From Bremerella volcania (GTDB lineage: Bacteria > Planctomycetota > Planctomycetia > Pirellulales > Pirellulaceae), in contig NZ_CP036289.1 in NCBI RefSeq assembly GCF_007748115.1, positions 6,076,001 to 6,140,000 of the forward strand: a DNA stretch of 64,000 nucleotides. Direction: 5' to 3'. Both the position numbers and the translations under genes were made by a program. This document shows positions 8,005 to 16,711 of the stretch, in pieces; position 1 is the first letter of the stretch; each line of letters begins with the position of its first letter. The notes under the pieces were generated by a model. That model did not search any database and was not told the DNA's origin. It was given only the letters and a program-made list of their open reading frames with translations.

Positions 8005-8724
8005 CTACGGCTCTTCCCCCGAGAGCTTCATCATCGACTTCAGCTTCGCGAGGGAATCGTCGTGATACATTTCGACGTCCAGGTAGTCGGACGTCGGGCT
8101 GGTGGTGATCACGAGGGTTCCGCCGGTCGGCTGATCATCGAGGGTCGCCCAGGCCGCGAAGGTTTCTGGCGACATCTCGTTCGGCTCGCTCCAGAAGACC
8201 GGGTTGGCATGGTCCGCAATCACCGCCATTGCGGCTCCGCCGCTGGTGATGCCCTCGCCGGCCGCGGTTGGGCTCGTGCTGAGCACTGTGTCTGGTCCCG
8301 CTAACGCGACGAAAGGGGTGTGGGTTTCTCGAATGTCGCGCGGCAGGTAAATGCTTTCGTAAACCAGCGGCATCCACTGGGCTGCGGCCAGGTTGGTCTC
8401 GGTATCCCATGGCTGATCGAGGTCGAATTCCTGATACAGCTGATCGCTGAACATGTACGGCAACAACAGCACGCGCCACGAAAGCAGCGGCGTGCCGTCC
8501 TGGTCGGTCGTATAGGCCGGCGGGTAGGCGCCGTAGTCCTGATGATATTCCTGCAATGCCATCGCGATCATCTTCATCTTATTGGTCACCACGACCGGCT
8601 TGGCATACTCCGACGCGATCATCAAGTAGACGACTCCCCCCACCACCAAAATAACGATGAGGATTCCAACGAGCGCAAGGAATCCTAGAAAGGTTTTGGC
8701 GGGCGAGCTTGATTCGTTTTCCAT
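8005..8724 (-). CDS. DUF1559-type membrane-anchored protein without prepilin motif
   Basis: 239 residues from ATG 8724. One transmembrane segment (TFLGFLALVGILIVILVVGGVVYLMIA) near the N-terminus, then a segment typical of DUF1559: MKMIAMALQEYHQDYGAYPP, LLSWRVLLLPYM and DQPWDTETN. Unlike the other DUF1559 proteins here it lacks FTLVE and the C-terminal H-x9-D motif. It is probably exported and anchored with a large outer domain; the role is unknown. Reading could extend to 9099, but that sequence shows no recognisable domain. Confidence 0.75.
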   Translation of the reverse strand: MENESSSPAKTFLGFLALVGILIVILVVGGVVYLMIASEYAKPVVVTNKMKMIAMALQEYHQDYGAYPPAYTTDQDGTPLLSWRVLLLPYMFSDQLYQEFDLDQPWDTETNLAAAQWMPLVYESIYLPRDIRETHTPFVALAGPDTVLSTSPTAAGEGITSGGAAMAVIADHANPVFWSEPNEMSPETFAAWATLDDQPTGGTLVITTSPTSDYLDVEMYHDDSLAKLKSMMKLSGEEP

Positions 8725-9405
8725 GAGATCGTCTTTACTGTTAGTGTGCCAAACAGTTTGAAGCGAAATCGCATCGTAGCGATTGCCCACACACGACTCA
8801 AGTTCGTAAGGCACGGCTGCTGTGGCTCGTCTCGCATCGGATCGGATCATACAGTCGACGTTGTTGCAGCCATCGCAGTGGCTGGGGGCGTAGCGGAAAA
8901 AGCATGCCAGCGAGTGTCGGTGGATCTCCAGATTCATGATCTCGACATCCGGACCGAAACCATAATTCTCAAAATGGGTTAACTCCACCACTACCCCCCC
9001 TCCCTTTCGAACAGAACACCATCCCATAAAGGGAATCCTTCTCACGAGCGATCCCTTCGCGGCGTTAGTTTCGAAAAGCCAAAACTTGCACACCAGCAAA
9101 GCAATCTGAGACCCAACGCACCCGCCAAGCTTCTCATTGGCCCAGCGAGATATTTCGCAATATCGAGCCTTATTCTTAGGCGAGAAACTCGTTCACAAGC
9201 AAGCTAAGTACTTTGCCTACTTTCGATTTCCCACTGCTGTGCCTGGGAAAAAAAGGACCGCGACTCATTTCCACACATTTACCATTGCAATTATTTTTTA
9301 ATAAAAAATCACATTCCCGTAGATTCGCAAATCGGGTGTGGGTAGAATCGGCGACCGTCTTATCATCCTTCTCTTTTCCAACCTCTCGAGATCAGGAATT
9401 CACCC
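8725..9405. other. Intergenic region between divergent DUF1559 genes
   Basis: Long spacer with short open frames on both strands that match nothing I recognise. An AT-rich stretch at about 9285-9320 and the string CCCGTAGAT (9315-9323) upstream of the 9406 gene probably lie in its promoter or leader. No RNA gene or repeat was recognised. Confidence 0.5.
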
Positions 9406-10413
9406 ATGGCTTCGTATCTCACCCGGAACCGCCGCGGTTTCACACTCGTGGAACTGCTTGTCGTTATCGCCATCATCGGGGTTCTCATCGCCTTGCTACT
9501 TCCGGCCGTTCAACAGGCACGCGAGGCGGCCCGGCGAATGTCGTGCAGCAATAACTTCCGACAGATGGGAATCGGGCTGCATAACTACCACGACGTCATG
9601 AAGCGATTTCCCATTAACTGGTACAACGGTTCCGGCCGCGGCGGAAACAACATGTGCGTCTTGATCGGCCTGTTGCCGTTCATCGAGCAAACGGCCTTGT
9701 TCGATGGAATTGACATGAAAGATACGAACCTCACGCTTTATACCGTCAACGGAAAGCGTGTCTGCGATCATCAGATTGAAGCGTATCAATGCCCCAGTGA
9801 CCCTGACGTCGAAACCAACAACCCAACCACTGGGGCCGCGCGATCCAGCTACGCACCCAGCATCGGCTCGCAGTTCATGCAGTCGGCTGCCGGTTGCGAT
9901 CTTCTGGCGACCGCCGGGGCGTTTCCCTCAGGCATGGGGCTCGATACCGACAACGACGGCGAAGACCCCTTCAACCGTGGTAACGTGCGTTCAGACTATG
10001 GCGAACAAGCCGTTTCCGGTCCGTTCGGTCGTGGTTACTTTACTCCCTACTCGGCTCGAATCGCGGACATTACCGACGGCACGTCGAACACGATTCTCAT
10101 GGGCGAGATCCGCATGACCTGCCAGACCTTCGCTTCCTGGGGATGGTCGTGGCCAGATTCGCTTTGGTACGCGACAACTGCCCCCATCAACTTTCCGACC
10201 TGCCCCGGAGATGCTCGGTATGGCACGAACACCTGCTTCTCTAATGCCAGTAACAACTGGAATGCCACCTTCGGCTTCAAGTCGGCACACCCCGGTGGGT
10301 GCCAGTTTGTCATGGGTGACGCCTCGGTCCACTTCCTGCCCGAGACAATCGACCGCCTAACCTATGCCCGACTCGGCGACAAGTCCGACGGGGGGGTGAT
10401 CGGCGAATTCTAA
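9406..10413 (+). CDS. DUF1559 protein with prepilin-type N-terminus
   Basis: 335 residues. The N-terminus has the type IV prepilin/type II pseudopilin signal [20 protein letters not shown] with the cleavage Gly at residue 11 and Glu five residues into the mature part, then [14 protein letters not shown]. The C-terminus has the planctomycete motif beginning HPGG, but with D-A-S in place of the usual D-G-S. It is likely processed by prepilin peptidase and carried to the envelope; the role is unknown. It is paired with the lipoprotein gene 90 bp downstream, the first of six such modules in the window. Confidence 0.9.
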   Translation: MASYLTRNRRGFTLVELLVVIAIIGVLIALLLPAVQQAREAARRMSCSNNFRQMGIGLHNYHDVMKRFPINWYNGSGRGGNNMCVLIGLLPFIEQTALFDGIDMKDTNLTLYTVNGKRVCDHQIEAYQCPSDPDVETNNPTTGAARSSYAPSIGSQFMQSAAGCDLLATAGAFPSGMGLDTDNDGEDPFNRGNVRSDYGEQAVSGPFGRGYFTPYSARIADITDGTSNTILMGEIRMTCQTFASWGWSWPDSLWYATTAPINFPTCPGDARYGTNTCFSNASNNWNATFGFKSAHPGGCQFVMGDASVHFLPETIDRLTYARLGDKSDGGVIGEF

Positions 10414-10503
10414 CGGTGCGGACCATCACGCCACGCAGCATCAATTTCATCCCAGTCGACAACGCCCGCTTACCACATCCGATTTTTAAGGACACGGCCG
10501 AGT

Positions 10504-10968
10504 ATGTCCCACAATAGAATTCTAGCGCTGTCTCCCATGTTGTTGGTTCTCGTGACCGGTTGCTGGTCTTCAGGCGGGCCGACGACCTATCCTGTGAAAG
10601 GACTGGTTCAATACGAAGGGAAGCCAGTCGAAGATGCCACGGTCACGCTGATTCCCAAGCAATCGGACGGACGTTCTGCCAGCGGAACGACCAATGCCGA
10701 AGGTACCTTCGAAGTGACGACGTACATCTCGCCGTCACTTCAGGCACCCGGTGCGATGCCTGGTGAGTATGACATCGTCGTCAGCAAGATCGAAGTCCGC
10801 GAACTGGATCCCGATCTCAATCCTCAGGAAGCTCAAGCGGCATTCCAGAAGCTGGGACCGCCGAAGAACCTTCTTCCCAAGAAGTACCGCAGCCCGAACA
10901 CCTCTGGACTGTCGGTGACCATCGAAAACGGCTCGCCGGAACCGCTGGCACTCGATCTGGCCGACTAG
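10504..10968 (+). CDS. Lipoprotein with carboxypeptidase-regulatory-like fold (module partner)
   Basis: 154 residues. The N-terminal signal ends in the lipobox LVTGC, so it is probably lipidated at Cys 19. The body YPVKGLVQYEGKPVEDATVTLIP is the prealbumin/carboxypeptidase-regulatory-like pattern, then SGTTNAEGTFEV and MPGEYDIVVSKIE. Small surface-exposed beta-sandwich of unknown ligand. ATG 10504 follows AAGGA. The DUF1559 gene lies upstream and the kinase gene follows 104 bp later. Confidence 0.85.
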   Translation: MSHNRILALSPMLLVLVTGCWSSGGPTTYPVKGLVQYEGKPVEDATVTLIPKQSDGRSASGTTNAEGTFEVTTYISPSLQAPGAMPGEYDIVVSKIEVRELDPDLNPQEAQAAFQKLGPPKNLLPKKYRSPNTSGLSVTIENGSPEPLALDLAD

Positions 10969-11072
10969 TCGGAACGGCCCAATTGCCCCTAAAACTTCTC
11001 CCACGGGTCCCATTGGGCAACTAAACTTGAGGAAGTACCAGCTCAACTCGCTTCCTTGGGACCTTACTTCGC

Positions 11073-13385
11073 ATGCCTTCTGATCAAGCCCCAGTTCCTG
11101 ATGCTCGTTATGCGGAAACGATGGCCGGCTCCAGCGGTGATTTCAGCAAGGAGCAACAAGACATCGCCGTGGCAGCGCTGATTCTGCGTATGGGGGTCAT
11201 CTCGGAACGCCAGTTGTCTCAGGCCCTTTCCACTTGGACACTGCACGGCGATCTTCCTCTGCACGAACATTTAGTCGCGCTGGGGCAGATCGACGTCGAC
11301 ACCTGCAACATGCTGATCGAACGAAGTCCGTCGCTGCTGAAGGAAGTCACGCCGGCCAGCGATACCGGCTTTACCTCGGCGGAAACGGTCGTCGCGCGGA
11401 CGCTCGACTCGGTCGACCCTTCCGGAGCGATTGCCCGACTGATGGGAATCCGTAGCGTCTCAGGCTCGGGTGCCAACGACGCCACCGGCGTGCGTGCGTC
11501 GATGGCTCGCTACCGACTGATCCGCAAGCTCGGCCAAGGGGGGCTGGGTCGCGTCTGGCTGGCCTACGACGAACATCTCAAGCGCCCCGTCGCCGTCAAA
11601 GAAGTCACCGCCCCCGATCAATCGGCGGCCCAAGAGCGTTTTCGCCGCGAAGCAGAAATCACCGGTCGGCTCGAGCATCCTGGCATCGTCCCTATTTATC
11701 ACCTGGGGGAAGACCTCGAAACCGGCCAATCCTTCTACGCAATGCGTTTCCTCGGCAAGCAAACGCTGCACGATACGATTCAAGAATATCACGAACGCCT
11801 GAGCGAAGGGGAACACAACCCGATGCTCTTGCGGCGGCTGCTGACCGACTTCGTCAACGTTTGCCAGGCCATCGGCCATGCCCATTCGCGCAAGGTCATT
11901 CACCGCGACCTGAAGCCTGAGAACGTCGCCATCGACAACTTCGGCCAGGTGATCGTGATCGACTGGGGCATCGCCAAAGTCATCAACGAATTGCAAACCA
12001 GCGACAGCCAGTCGAGCACGCACGCCTCGCACCCCAGTAGTCAAAGCACGATGGATGGCCAGGTTCTCGGGACCCCCCTGTACATGGCCCCCGAGCAAGC
12101 CGCCGGCCGCATTGACGAGTTGGACGAACGCACCGACATCTACGGGCTCGGCGCAATCCTCTTCTCGATCCTGGCCGGGTGCGGTCCCCATGAACATACG
12201 CGGAACGCTTCCAACTCGGTCAACGGCCGAGAACTGTTGACGGCGATCGCCGGTCAGCCAACACCCAATGCCGCCGATGTGAACCCCGACGTCGACCCCG
12301 CGCTGGCCGCCATCTGCGCCAAGGCCATGGCCAAGCGACAATATGCCCGGTATCAATCGGCGTCGGAGCTTGCCGAGGAAGTGCAGCGCTGGATGGCTGG
12401 CGAAAAGGTCGATGCCTATCGCGAGCGCCCCGAGCAGCGGCTGGCACGCTGGATTCAGCATCATCGCATCGCTTCGCAACTTGTGGGCCTGGTGCTGGTG
12501 ACCTGCCTGGTCGCGATGACGGTCTTCGTCGTCGACTCGTACAAAGCCAGGAAGGCCGCACGCCAAAGCCGCTTCGATCAAATGCAGGCCTACAGCCGTG
12601 AACTGGAAGTCCAACTCAAAGCCACCGCCGAGAGCCTCTCGAAAGATGTTCGCTTCATGTCGAGTCTCCCGCCCATCCAAGGCATCATCCAGGCTAACGG
12701 CGACAACGCGGAAGCCGAGCCTGAAGACGTCTGGCGCGATCGTCTCGAACAGATTTACGAAGAGTTCCTGCGAGCCAACGTCGAGTACCTCTCGATCAGC
12801 TTCACCAAGATCACCGACGAAGCCGCGGAAGACGTCGTGTGCGTCGAGCGGAATGCCCGCGACCCCGCCTACCTGCGTCGTGTGCCAGCGTCTCGACTGA
12901 CGACCCATAACGAACCGGAGATCCTCGCCCAGGTTTCGCGGCTCAGCCAGGGAGACATCTTGCTAGCCATCCGCAGCGCCGACGATAAAGAAGACGATCG
13001 CGTCGAAGAAGGAGTGCGCCTGGTCGCGATCACGCCAATCTACGACTCAGCCACTGGCAGCCTGTTCGGCGCGGCCGTCATCGCGATCGATCTGCGGCAC
13101 CAGATCGTCGATTTCCTCACCGAGTTGGACCAAGGCACGTCCATCATTCAAGTCACCGATCGCCAAGGCAAGGTCTGGGTTCGCGACACGCCGGAAGATG
13201 GCGTCATCGAAACCAATAAACCGACCAGCATCACGAGCGAACTCCCCGAGTTGAAACTGTTCTTCGACGACCAAGAGACGAAGCACTATAGCGATCCCAG
13301 CGACGGCGTGATCGCCTCGAAGGTGTTGCTCGATCACTTCAACGGGACCACCGCCGTGGGCATCGTACTGGAATTGGTCGAATAA
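11073..13385 (+). CDS. Membrane Ser/Thr protein kinase with PDC-type sensor domain
   Basis: 770 residues. Residues 1-100 are a helical N-terminal region. The kinase spans about 147-430: glycine loop LGQGGLGRVW, Lys 176 in VAVKEV, HRDLKPEN at 277-284, D-W-G at 297-299 instead of DFG, and APE near 339. One transmembrane segment lies at about 466-488, followed by an outside domain of about 270 residues with the layout of double-Cache/PDC sensors (LKATAESLSKDVRFMSSLP, AAVIAIDLRH). It probably phosphorylates cytosolic targets in response to a ligand outside the membrane. No HAMP or second output domain follows. It is 104 bp downstream of the lipoprotein gene. Confidence 0.88.
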   Translation: MPSDQAPVPDARYAETMAGSSGDFSKEQQDIAVAALILRMGVISERQLSQALSTWTLHGDLPLHEHLVALGQIDVDTCNMLIERSPSLLKEVTPASDTGFTSAETVVARTLDSVDPSGAIARLMGIRSVSGSGANDATGVRASMARYRLIRKLGQGGLGRVWLAYDEHLKRPVAVKEVTAPDQSAAQERFRREAEITGRLEHPGIVPIYHLGEDLETGQSFYAMRFLGKQTLHDTIQEYHERLSEGEHNPMLLRRLLTDFVNVCQAIGHAHSRKVIHRDLKPENVAIDNFGQVIVIDWGIAKVINELQTSDSQSSTHASHPSSQSTMDGQVLGTPLYMAPEQAAGRIDELDERTDIYGLGAILFSILAGCGPHEHTRNASNSVNGRELLTAIAGQPTPNAADVNPDVDPALAAICAKAMAKRQYARYQSASELAEEVQRWMAGEKVDAYRERPEQRLARWIQHHRIASQLVGLVLVTCLVAMTVFVVDSYKARKAARQSRFDQMQAYSRELEVQLKATAESLSKDVRFMSSLPPIQGIIQANGDNAEAEPEDVWRDRLEQIYEEFLRANVEYLSISFTKITDEAAEDVVCVERNARDPAYLRRVPASRLTTHNEPEILAQVSRLSQGDILLAIRSADDKEDDRVEEGVRLVAITPIYDSATGSLFGAAVIAIDLRHQIVDFLTELDQGTSIIQVTDRQGKVWVRDTPEDGVIETNKPTSITSELPELKLFFDDQETKHYSDPSDGVIASKVLLDHFNGTTAVGIVLELVE

Positions 13386-13747
13386 GACGAAATGCTTTCC
13401 ACTTCCGCTCGGCACCGATGGGAATTGTGCCGATTACGCGAGTATCCGGAACGCTGTCAATCACCTGAAAACGTTCGCAATCGATGCCTGAACGCACGGG
13501 TATCCCGATCTCACGCGACTGGCGGCCAGGCGCATGATCGAAGTCTTGTGGCAGTCGCGCGATCAAGAGATCCCCTAATTTCAGCCCTGCCGTCCGCCGC
13601 GACTGGGCCGAAGACGCCAAGTTGCTGCTGGAAGAAGTGAACGTTCCGACAAACGTCCCCCGTAGCGTGCGATCTCGTTCGTGATGCGTTATGCTGGTTA
13701 CTCGATTTAATGAAATGAGTAACCCCCCGAGCCGAGAGCGAAGCTTC
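13386..13747. other. Intergenic region
   Basis: 362 bp between the kinase and the TPM gene. Short open frames on both strands contain protein-like phrases, for instance around 13500-13580 on the plus strand, but each is broken by stops. It may contain decayed coding sequence plus the promoter of the next gene. Nothing in it is firmly recognised. Confidence 0.4.
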
Positions 13748-14536
13748 ATGGGCAAATGGTTGAGTAACAGGCTGATCCTGATCGCGGTACTCCTACTTGG
13801 TTTCGCATCGACCGCTTCGGCCATTCAAATCGATATCGAGAAGCCGGGCGAGCGCGAGTTCGTGCGCGACCTGGCCGAGATGATCACGCCGGAAGACGAA
13901 GAGAAAATTCGGGAAGTGTGCGACAAGCTGCTGACCGAGAAAGCGACGCCGATCATCGTCATTACGATCGACTCGATGGCTAACCATGGGGGCGAAGGGT
14001 TGCGGATTGAAACGTTCGCAACGCTGCTGTTCGACCAGTGGGGCATCGGGCACGCGCAAATCAACGGCCAAGAGTGGAACACCGGCATCCTGCTGTTGGT
14101 CTCGAAGAACGATCGCAAGGCCCGCATCGAACTGGGGGGCGGCTGGGGACGCCGCGAAGACGCTCTGTGCCAACAGATCATGGACGAGCAAATCATTCCC
14201 CGCTTCAAGCAAGGACAGTTCTCGGAAGGGATCGTCGCCGGGGTTGACTCGCTCGACAAGATGGCCCGCAAGCTCGAGCTTCCCGCCCAACCGCGACCTT
14301 GGTGGCATTATGCGGTGGGAGCTGGCTTCGTCGGCTTGGCGATCTTCACCGCGGTTTCCCTCTATCGAAGCGGCTCCAGTGGCTGGGCCTGGGCCTTCTG
14401 GGCGGTCGTGTTCACCGTGGTGGGTACCATCCTCTATCACATGGCGACCAGCCGCGGCAGTGGTGGAGGCGGCTTCAGCGGCGGTTCGTTTGGCGGTGGG
14501 TCTTCCGGTGGCGGTGGCGCCACAGGGTCTTGGTAA
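13748..14536 (+). CDS. TPM-domain membrane protein (YgcG-like)
   Basis: 262 residues from ATG 13748. Signal peptide (LILIAVLLLGFASTASA), then a TPM domain (FVRDLAEMITPEDEEKIREV, TPIIVITIDSM, WNTGILLLVSKNDRKARIEL, GRREDALCQQIMDEQIIPRF). After it come two membrane segments (about 200-240) and a Gly/Ser-rich tail ending GGGGATGSW, the usual tail of these proteins. TPM proteins sit in the envelope and some act as acid phosphatases; function here is unknown. The next gene, 13 bp downstream, is a second TPM protein. Confidence 0.88.
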   Translation: MGKWLSNRLILIAVLLLGFASTASAIQIDIEKPGEREFVRDLAEMITPEDEEKIREVCDKLLTEKATPIIVITIDSMANHGGEGLRIETFATLLFDQWGIGHAQINGQEWNTGILLLVSKNDRKARIELGGGWGRREDALCQQIMDEQIIPRFKQGQFSEGIVAGVDSLDKMARKLELPAQPRPWWHYAVGAGFVGLAIFTAVSLYRSGSSGWAWAFWAVVFTVVGTILYHMATSRGSGGGGFSGGSFGGGSSGGGGATGSW

Positions 14537-14549
14537 GGAAATTAAAGTC

Positions 14550-15227
14550 ATGCAGCGCGCATCAACTCTCTTCAGCACCGACGAGCGTCAGAAGATCCAG
14601 GAAACCGTCGCCCAGGCCGAAGCCAGTACCTCGTGCGAGATCGTCCCGGTCGTCGCCACCGCATCGGGCCGCTACGATCGAGCCGAAGACGTCCTCGGCC
14701 TCTGGCTAGCCACTATCGCGGCGATTATGATTTGGACTCTGTACCCTCGATCGACGGACGAACTAGGGGACTGGACCGGCACGTCATTTGATTCCGGCCT
14801 AATCGCTTTGGCAGCCAGCATCGTGGTGGCGTTTCTCGTCGGGGCGATGCTCGGCAGTCGGATCGGCTGGCTGCGTCGGCTGTTCACTCCCAGCGATCAG
14901 ATGAAAGATGAAGTTGCTGCCCGCGCGCGGCAGGTCTTCTTCGATCGCCGGGTGCATCACACCAGCGGCGCGACGGGCCTGTTGGTTTACGTTTCCCTCT
15001 TCGAGCACACAGCCACCATCCTGGCCGACCAGGAAGTCCTCGAGAAGCTCGGCCAGGCAAAACTCGACGAGCTATGCAGGCAGCTGACCGAAGGCCTAGG
15101 GCAAGGTCACCCGACCGAAGCCATCTGCGCGGTCATCCAGTCAGCAGGGCAACAGCTATCCGAAGTATTGCCGCGCAGCGAGGGTGCCGCGAACCAGCTG
15201 CCGGATGTTTTGGTGCTGATGGACTAA
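14550..15227 (+). CDS. TPM-domain protein, second of a pair
   Basis: 225 residues from ATG 14550. It starts directly with the cytoplasmic-type TPM region (FSTDERQKIQETVAQAEAST, CEIVPVVATAS), has two transmembrane helices at about 50-105 and then continues (VFFDRRVHHTSGATGLLVYV, LADQEVLEKLG). Pairs of a secreted TPM protein and a membrane TPM protein with split topology are common in bacteria, and the 13-bp spacing supports a two-gene operon. Confidence 0.85.
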   Translation: MQRASTLFSTDERQKIQETVAQAEASTSCEIVPVVATASGRYDRAEDVLGLWLATIAAIMIWTLYPRSTDELGDWTGTSFDSGLIALAASIVVAFLVGAMLGSRIGWLRRLFTPSDQMKDEVAARARQVFFDRRVHHTSGATGLLVYVSLFEHTATILADQEVLEKLGQAKLDELCRQLTEGLGQGHPTEAICAVIQSAGQQLSEVLPRSEGAANQLPDVLVLMD

Positions 15228-15269
15228 CGGTCTTCGATAGCAACCACTACCTCGAACAAGCCTCGTTCG

Positions 15270-15680
15270 TCACCCGTGTATCGCCCCCCAGCCATAAATC
15301 AGCACCAGCGTCAGGAAGATGACGCTGAGGGTGTGGTAGCCGGCGGTCAGCCACCAGGCGGTTAAATGCTGCTTGACGTCCAGCACGGCTTGAAGGCCGA
15401 GTCGAATGAGCCAGAAGAGGCAAACGTAACCGCAGAATGCCCGGGCCAGGCCGCTTCCCGCGGCAATCTCCGTGGCGTTGGTAACGCTGATCACGCCAAA
15501 CGCGATGATCGACAACACGACGTAGCCACCATAGACCCAGTACATCTGCCAGTGCAACTTCGGCAGGCTGGCCAGTTGGTTCTTCCAATCGAGCCGAAAG
15601 GGAACCAGCGCCGAGGCAATCAAGATGCCGAAGTGCATCAGACCGGCGACGAAGATCAAGTTAGCGAGCGACGGCATCAT
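15270..15680 (-). CDS. Small integral membrane protein, partner of the MBOAT protein
   Basis: 136 residues with four predicted membrane helices (LIFVAGLMHFGILIASALVP, YWVYGGYVVLSIIAFGVI, FCGYVCLFWLIRLGLQA, GYHTLSVIFLTLVLIYG). No family is recognised with certainty. Its ATG overlaps the stop of the MBOAT gene in an ATGA arrangement (15677-15680), which implies translational coupling, so the two probably work together in lipid acylation. Confidence 0.75.
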   Translation of the reverse strand: MMPSLANLIFVAGLMHFGILIASALVPFRLDWKNQLASLPKLHWQMYWVYGGYVVLSIIAFGVISVTNATEIAAGSGLARAFCGYVCLFWLIRLGLQAVLDVKQHLTAWWLTAGYHTLSVIFLTLVLIYGWGAIHG

Positions 15681-16519
15681 GCGGCACCTATCGCTTGAAG
15701 AAATGGAACGATCACGTTGCGGATAAACGCGGGATGAAACAGCATCCCCACCGGAACGAGTAAACAAGCGGCGGTAAACAGCCAGCCCACAGCACCGCTG
15801 CCCAGGCCAACCTTGCGTCCAAGCGAACTGCGTTCGGCTAACATGCCGATCCCCTGCACGACAAAGAACAAGGTCGGACCTCCATAACCGCTCCCAGCCG
15901 GGATCGAGATCACCACGTCGTGCACCAGCCCGCTCATGAGGAAGCCGGCCATCAATCCCCAAGCCGCTCCAAACCGCTGAGTCAGGGGCCGGAAGAGATA
16001 TCGGAACGTCAGATCACGGAAGGCTCGATTCCAACGGCGTCCCCAAAATTCGCCCAAACTCGTCGCCAAGATCGGCCAATCCATCAGCGGTTTCGCGTCG
16101 ACTCCCCGCGATCGCCACCAGCACGAAAGCAAATGAAACAGGCCGAAGTGCAGCACGAAGATAAGACCGATCATGCCCACCCATCCCACCACTAGCACGT
16201 GGTCCGGCGAAAGTCTCGGCACAGCGCCATACAAGAGAACGAATCCGCAGCCCATTTTCGCGGGGGCAAACAGCCACTCGCCAAGCGTCGGCGGCACGAC
16301 GTCGCGGCGGCGGTCGAGAAAGGCCTCGATATCCATCCCGGGCCAAAGCAGCAGGTAAGCTACGTTGCGATTTGCGGGAACACTTACTTTAATGGCCGAA
16401 CGCCAGGTGAGCCCTTTACAACCGGCATAGATGAAAACCGCCATCGACCACATCACTACCCAAGGTGATATAGCTGTGACCGCAAGGAGGAAAGCAATGA
16501 TGTTGAAACCGTCGAACAA
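15677..16519 (-). CDS. MBOAT/wax-synthase-like membrane acyltransferase
   Basis: 280 residues with about seven membrane helices. SLGEFWGRRWNRAFRDLTFR is the hallmark of the MBOAT_2/wax-synthase family, and the His of GLVHDVVIS fits the catalytic histidine. It probably transfers an acyl chain from acyl-CoA to an alcohol or other acceptor in the inner membrane; the acceptor is unknown. It lies upstream of a small membrane protein with a 4-base overlap and is divergent from the secreted HExxH protein. Confidence 0.85.
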   Translation of the reverse strand: MFDGFNIIAFLLAVTAISPWVVMWSMAVFIYAGCKGLTWRSAIKVSVPANRNVAYLLLWPGMDIEAFLDRRRDVVPPTLGEWLFAPAKMGCGFVLLYGAVPRLSPDHVLVVGWVGMIGLIFVLHFGLFHLLSCWWRSRGVDAKPLMDWPILATSLGEFWGRRWNRAFRDLTFRYLFRPLTQRFGAAWGLMAGFLMSGLVHDVVISIPAGSGYGGPTLFFVVQGIGMLAERSSLGRKVGLGSGAVGWLFTAACLLVPVGMLFHPAFIRNVIVPFLQAIGAA

Positions 16520-16711
16520 TAGACCTCAATCCCAAAACCCAATATTTCAAGCATCCTATGAACTGTCGGCACAACGGACCATTAACCGAGACCTTCATCG
16601 ATTCCATCCACAAATGACACGATTTGAACTTTCTTTTCATTCGGTCTCCGCCGTGGTAGCCTAATTATCGCGAATAAAGTTCTTCCCGCCTGACGAGTCT
16701 AGACTACCAAG

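Noticed and set aside
8746-9099. Small open frames upstream of the 8005-8724 gene on both strands
   Set aside because: No domain, ribosome site or signal peptide; treated as non-coding.
11460-12908. 482-codon open frame on the minus strand
   Set aside because: It lies wholly opposite the kinase domain, whose motifs are intact; the frame is a by-product of high-GC codon use and matches no family.
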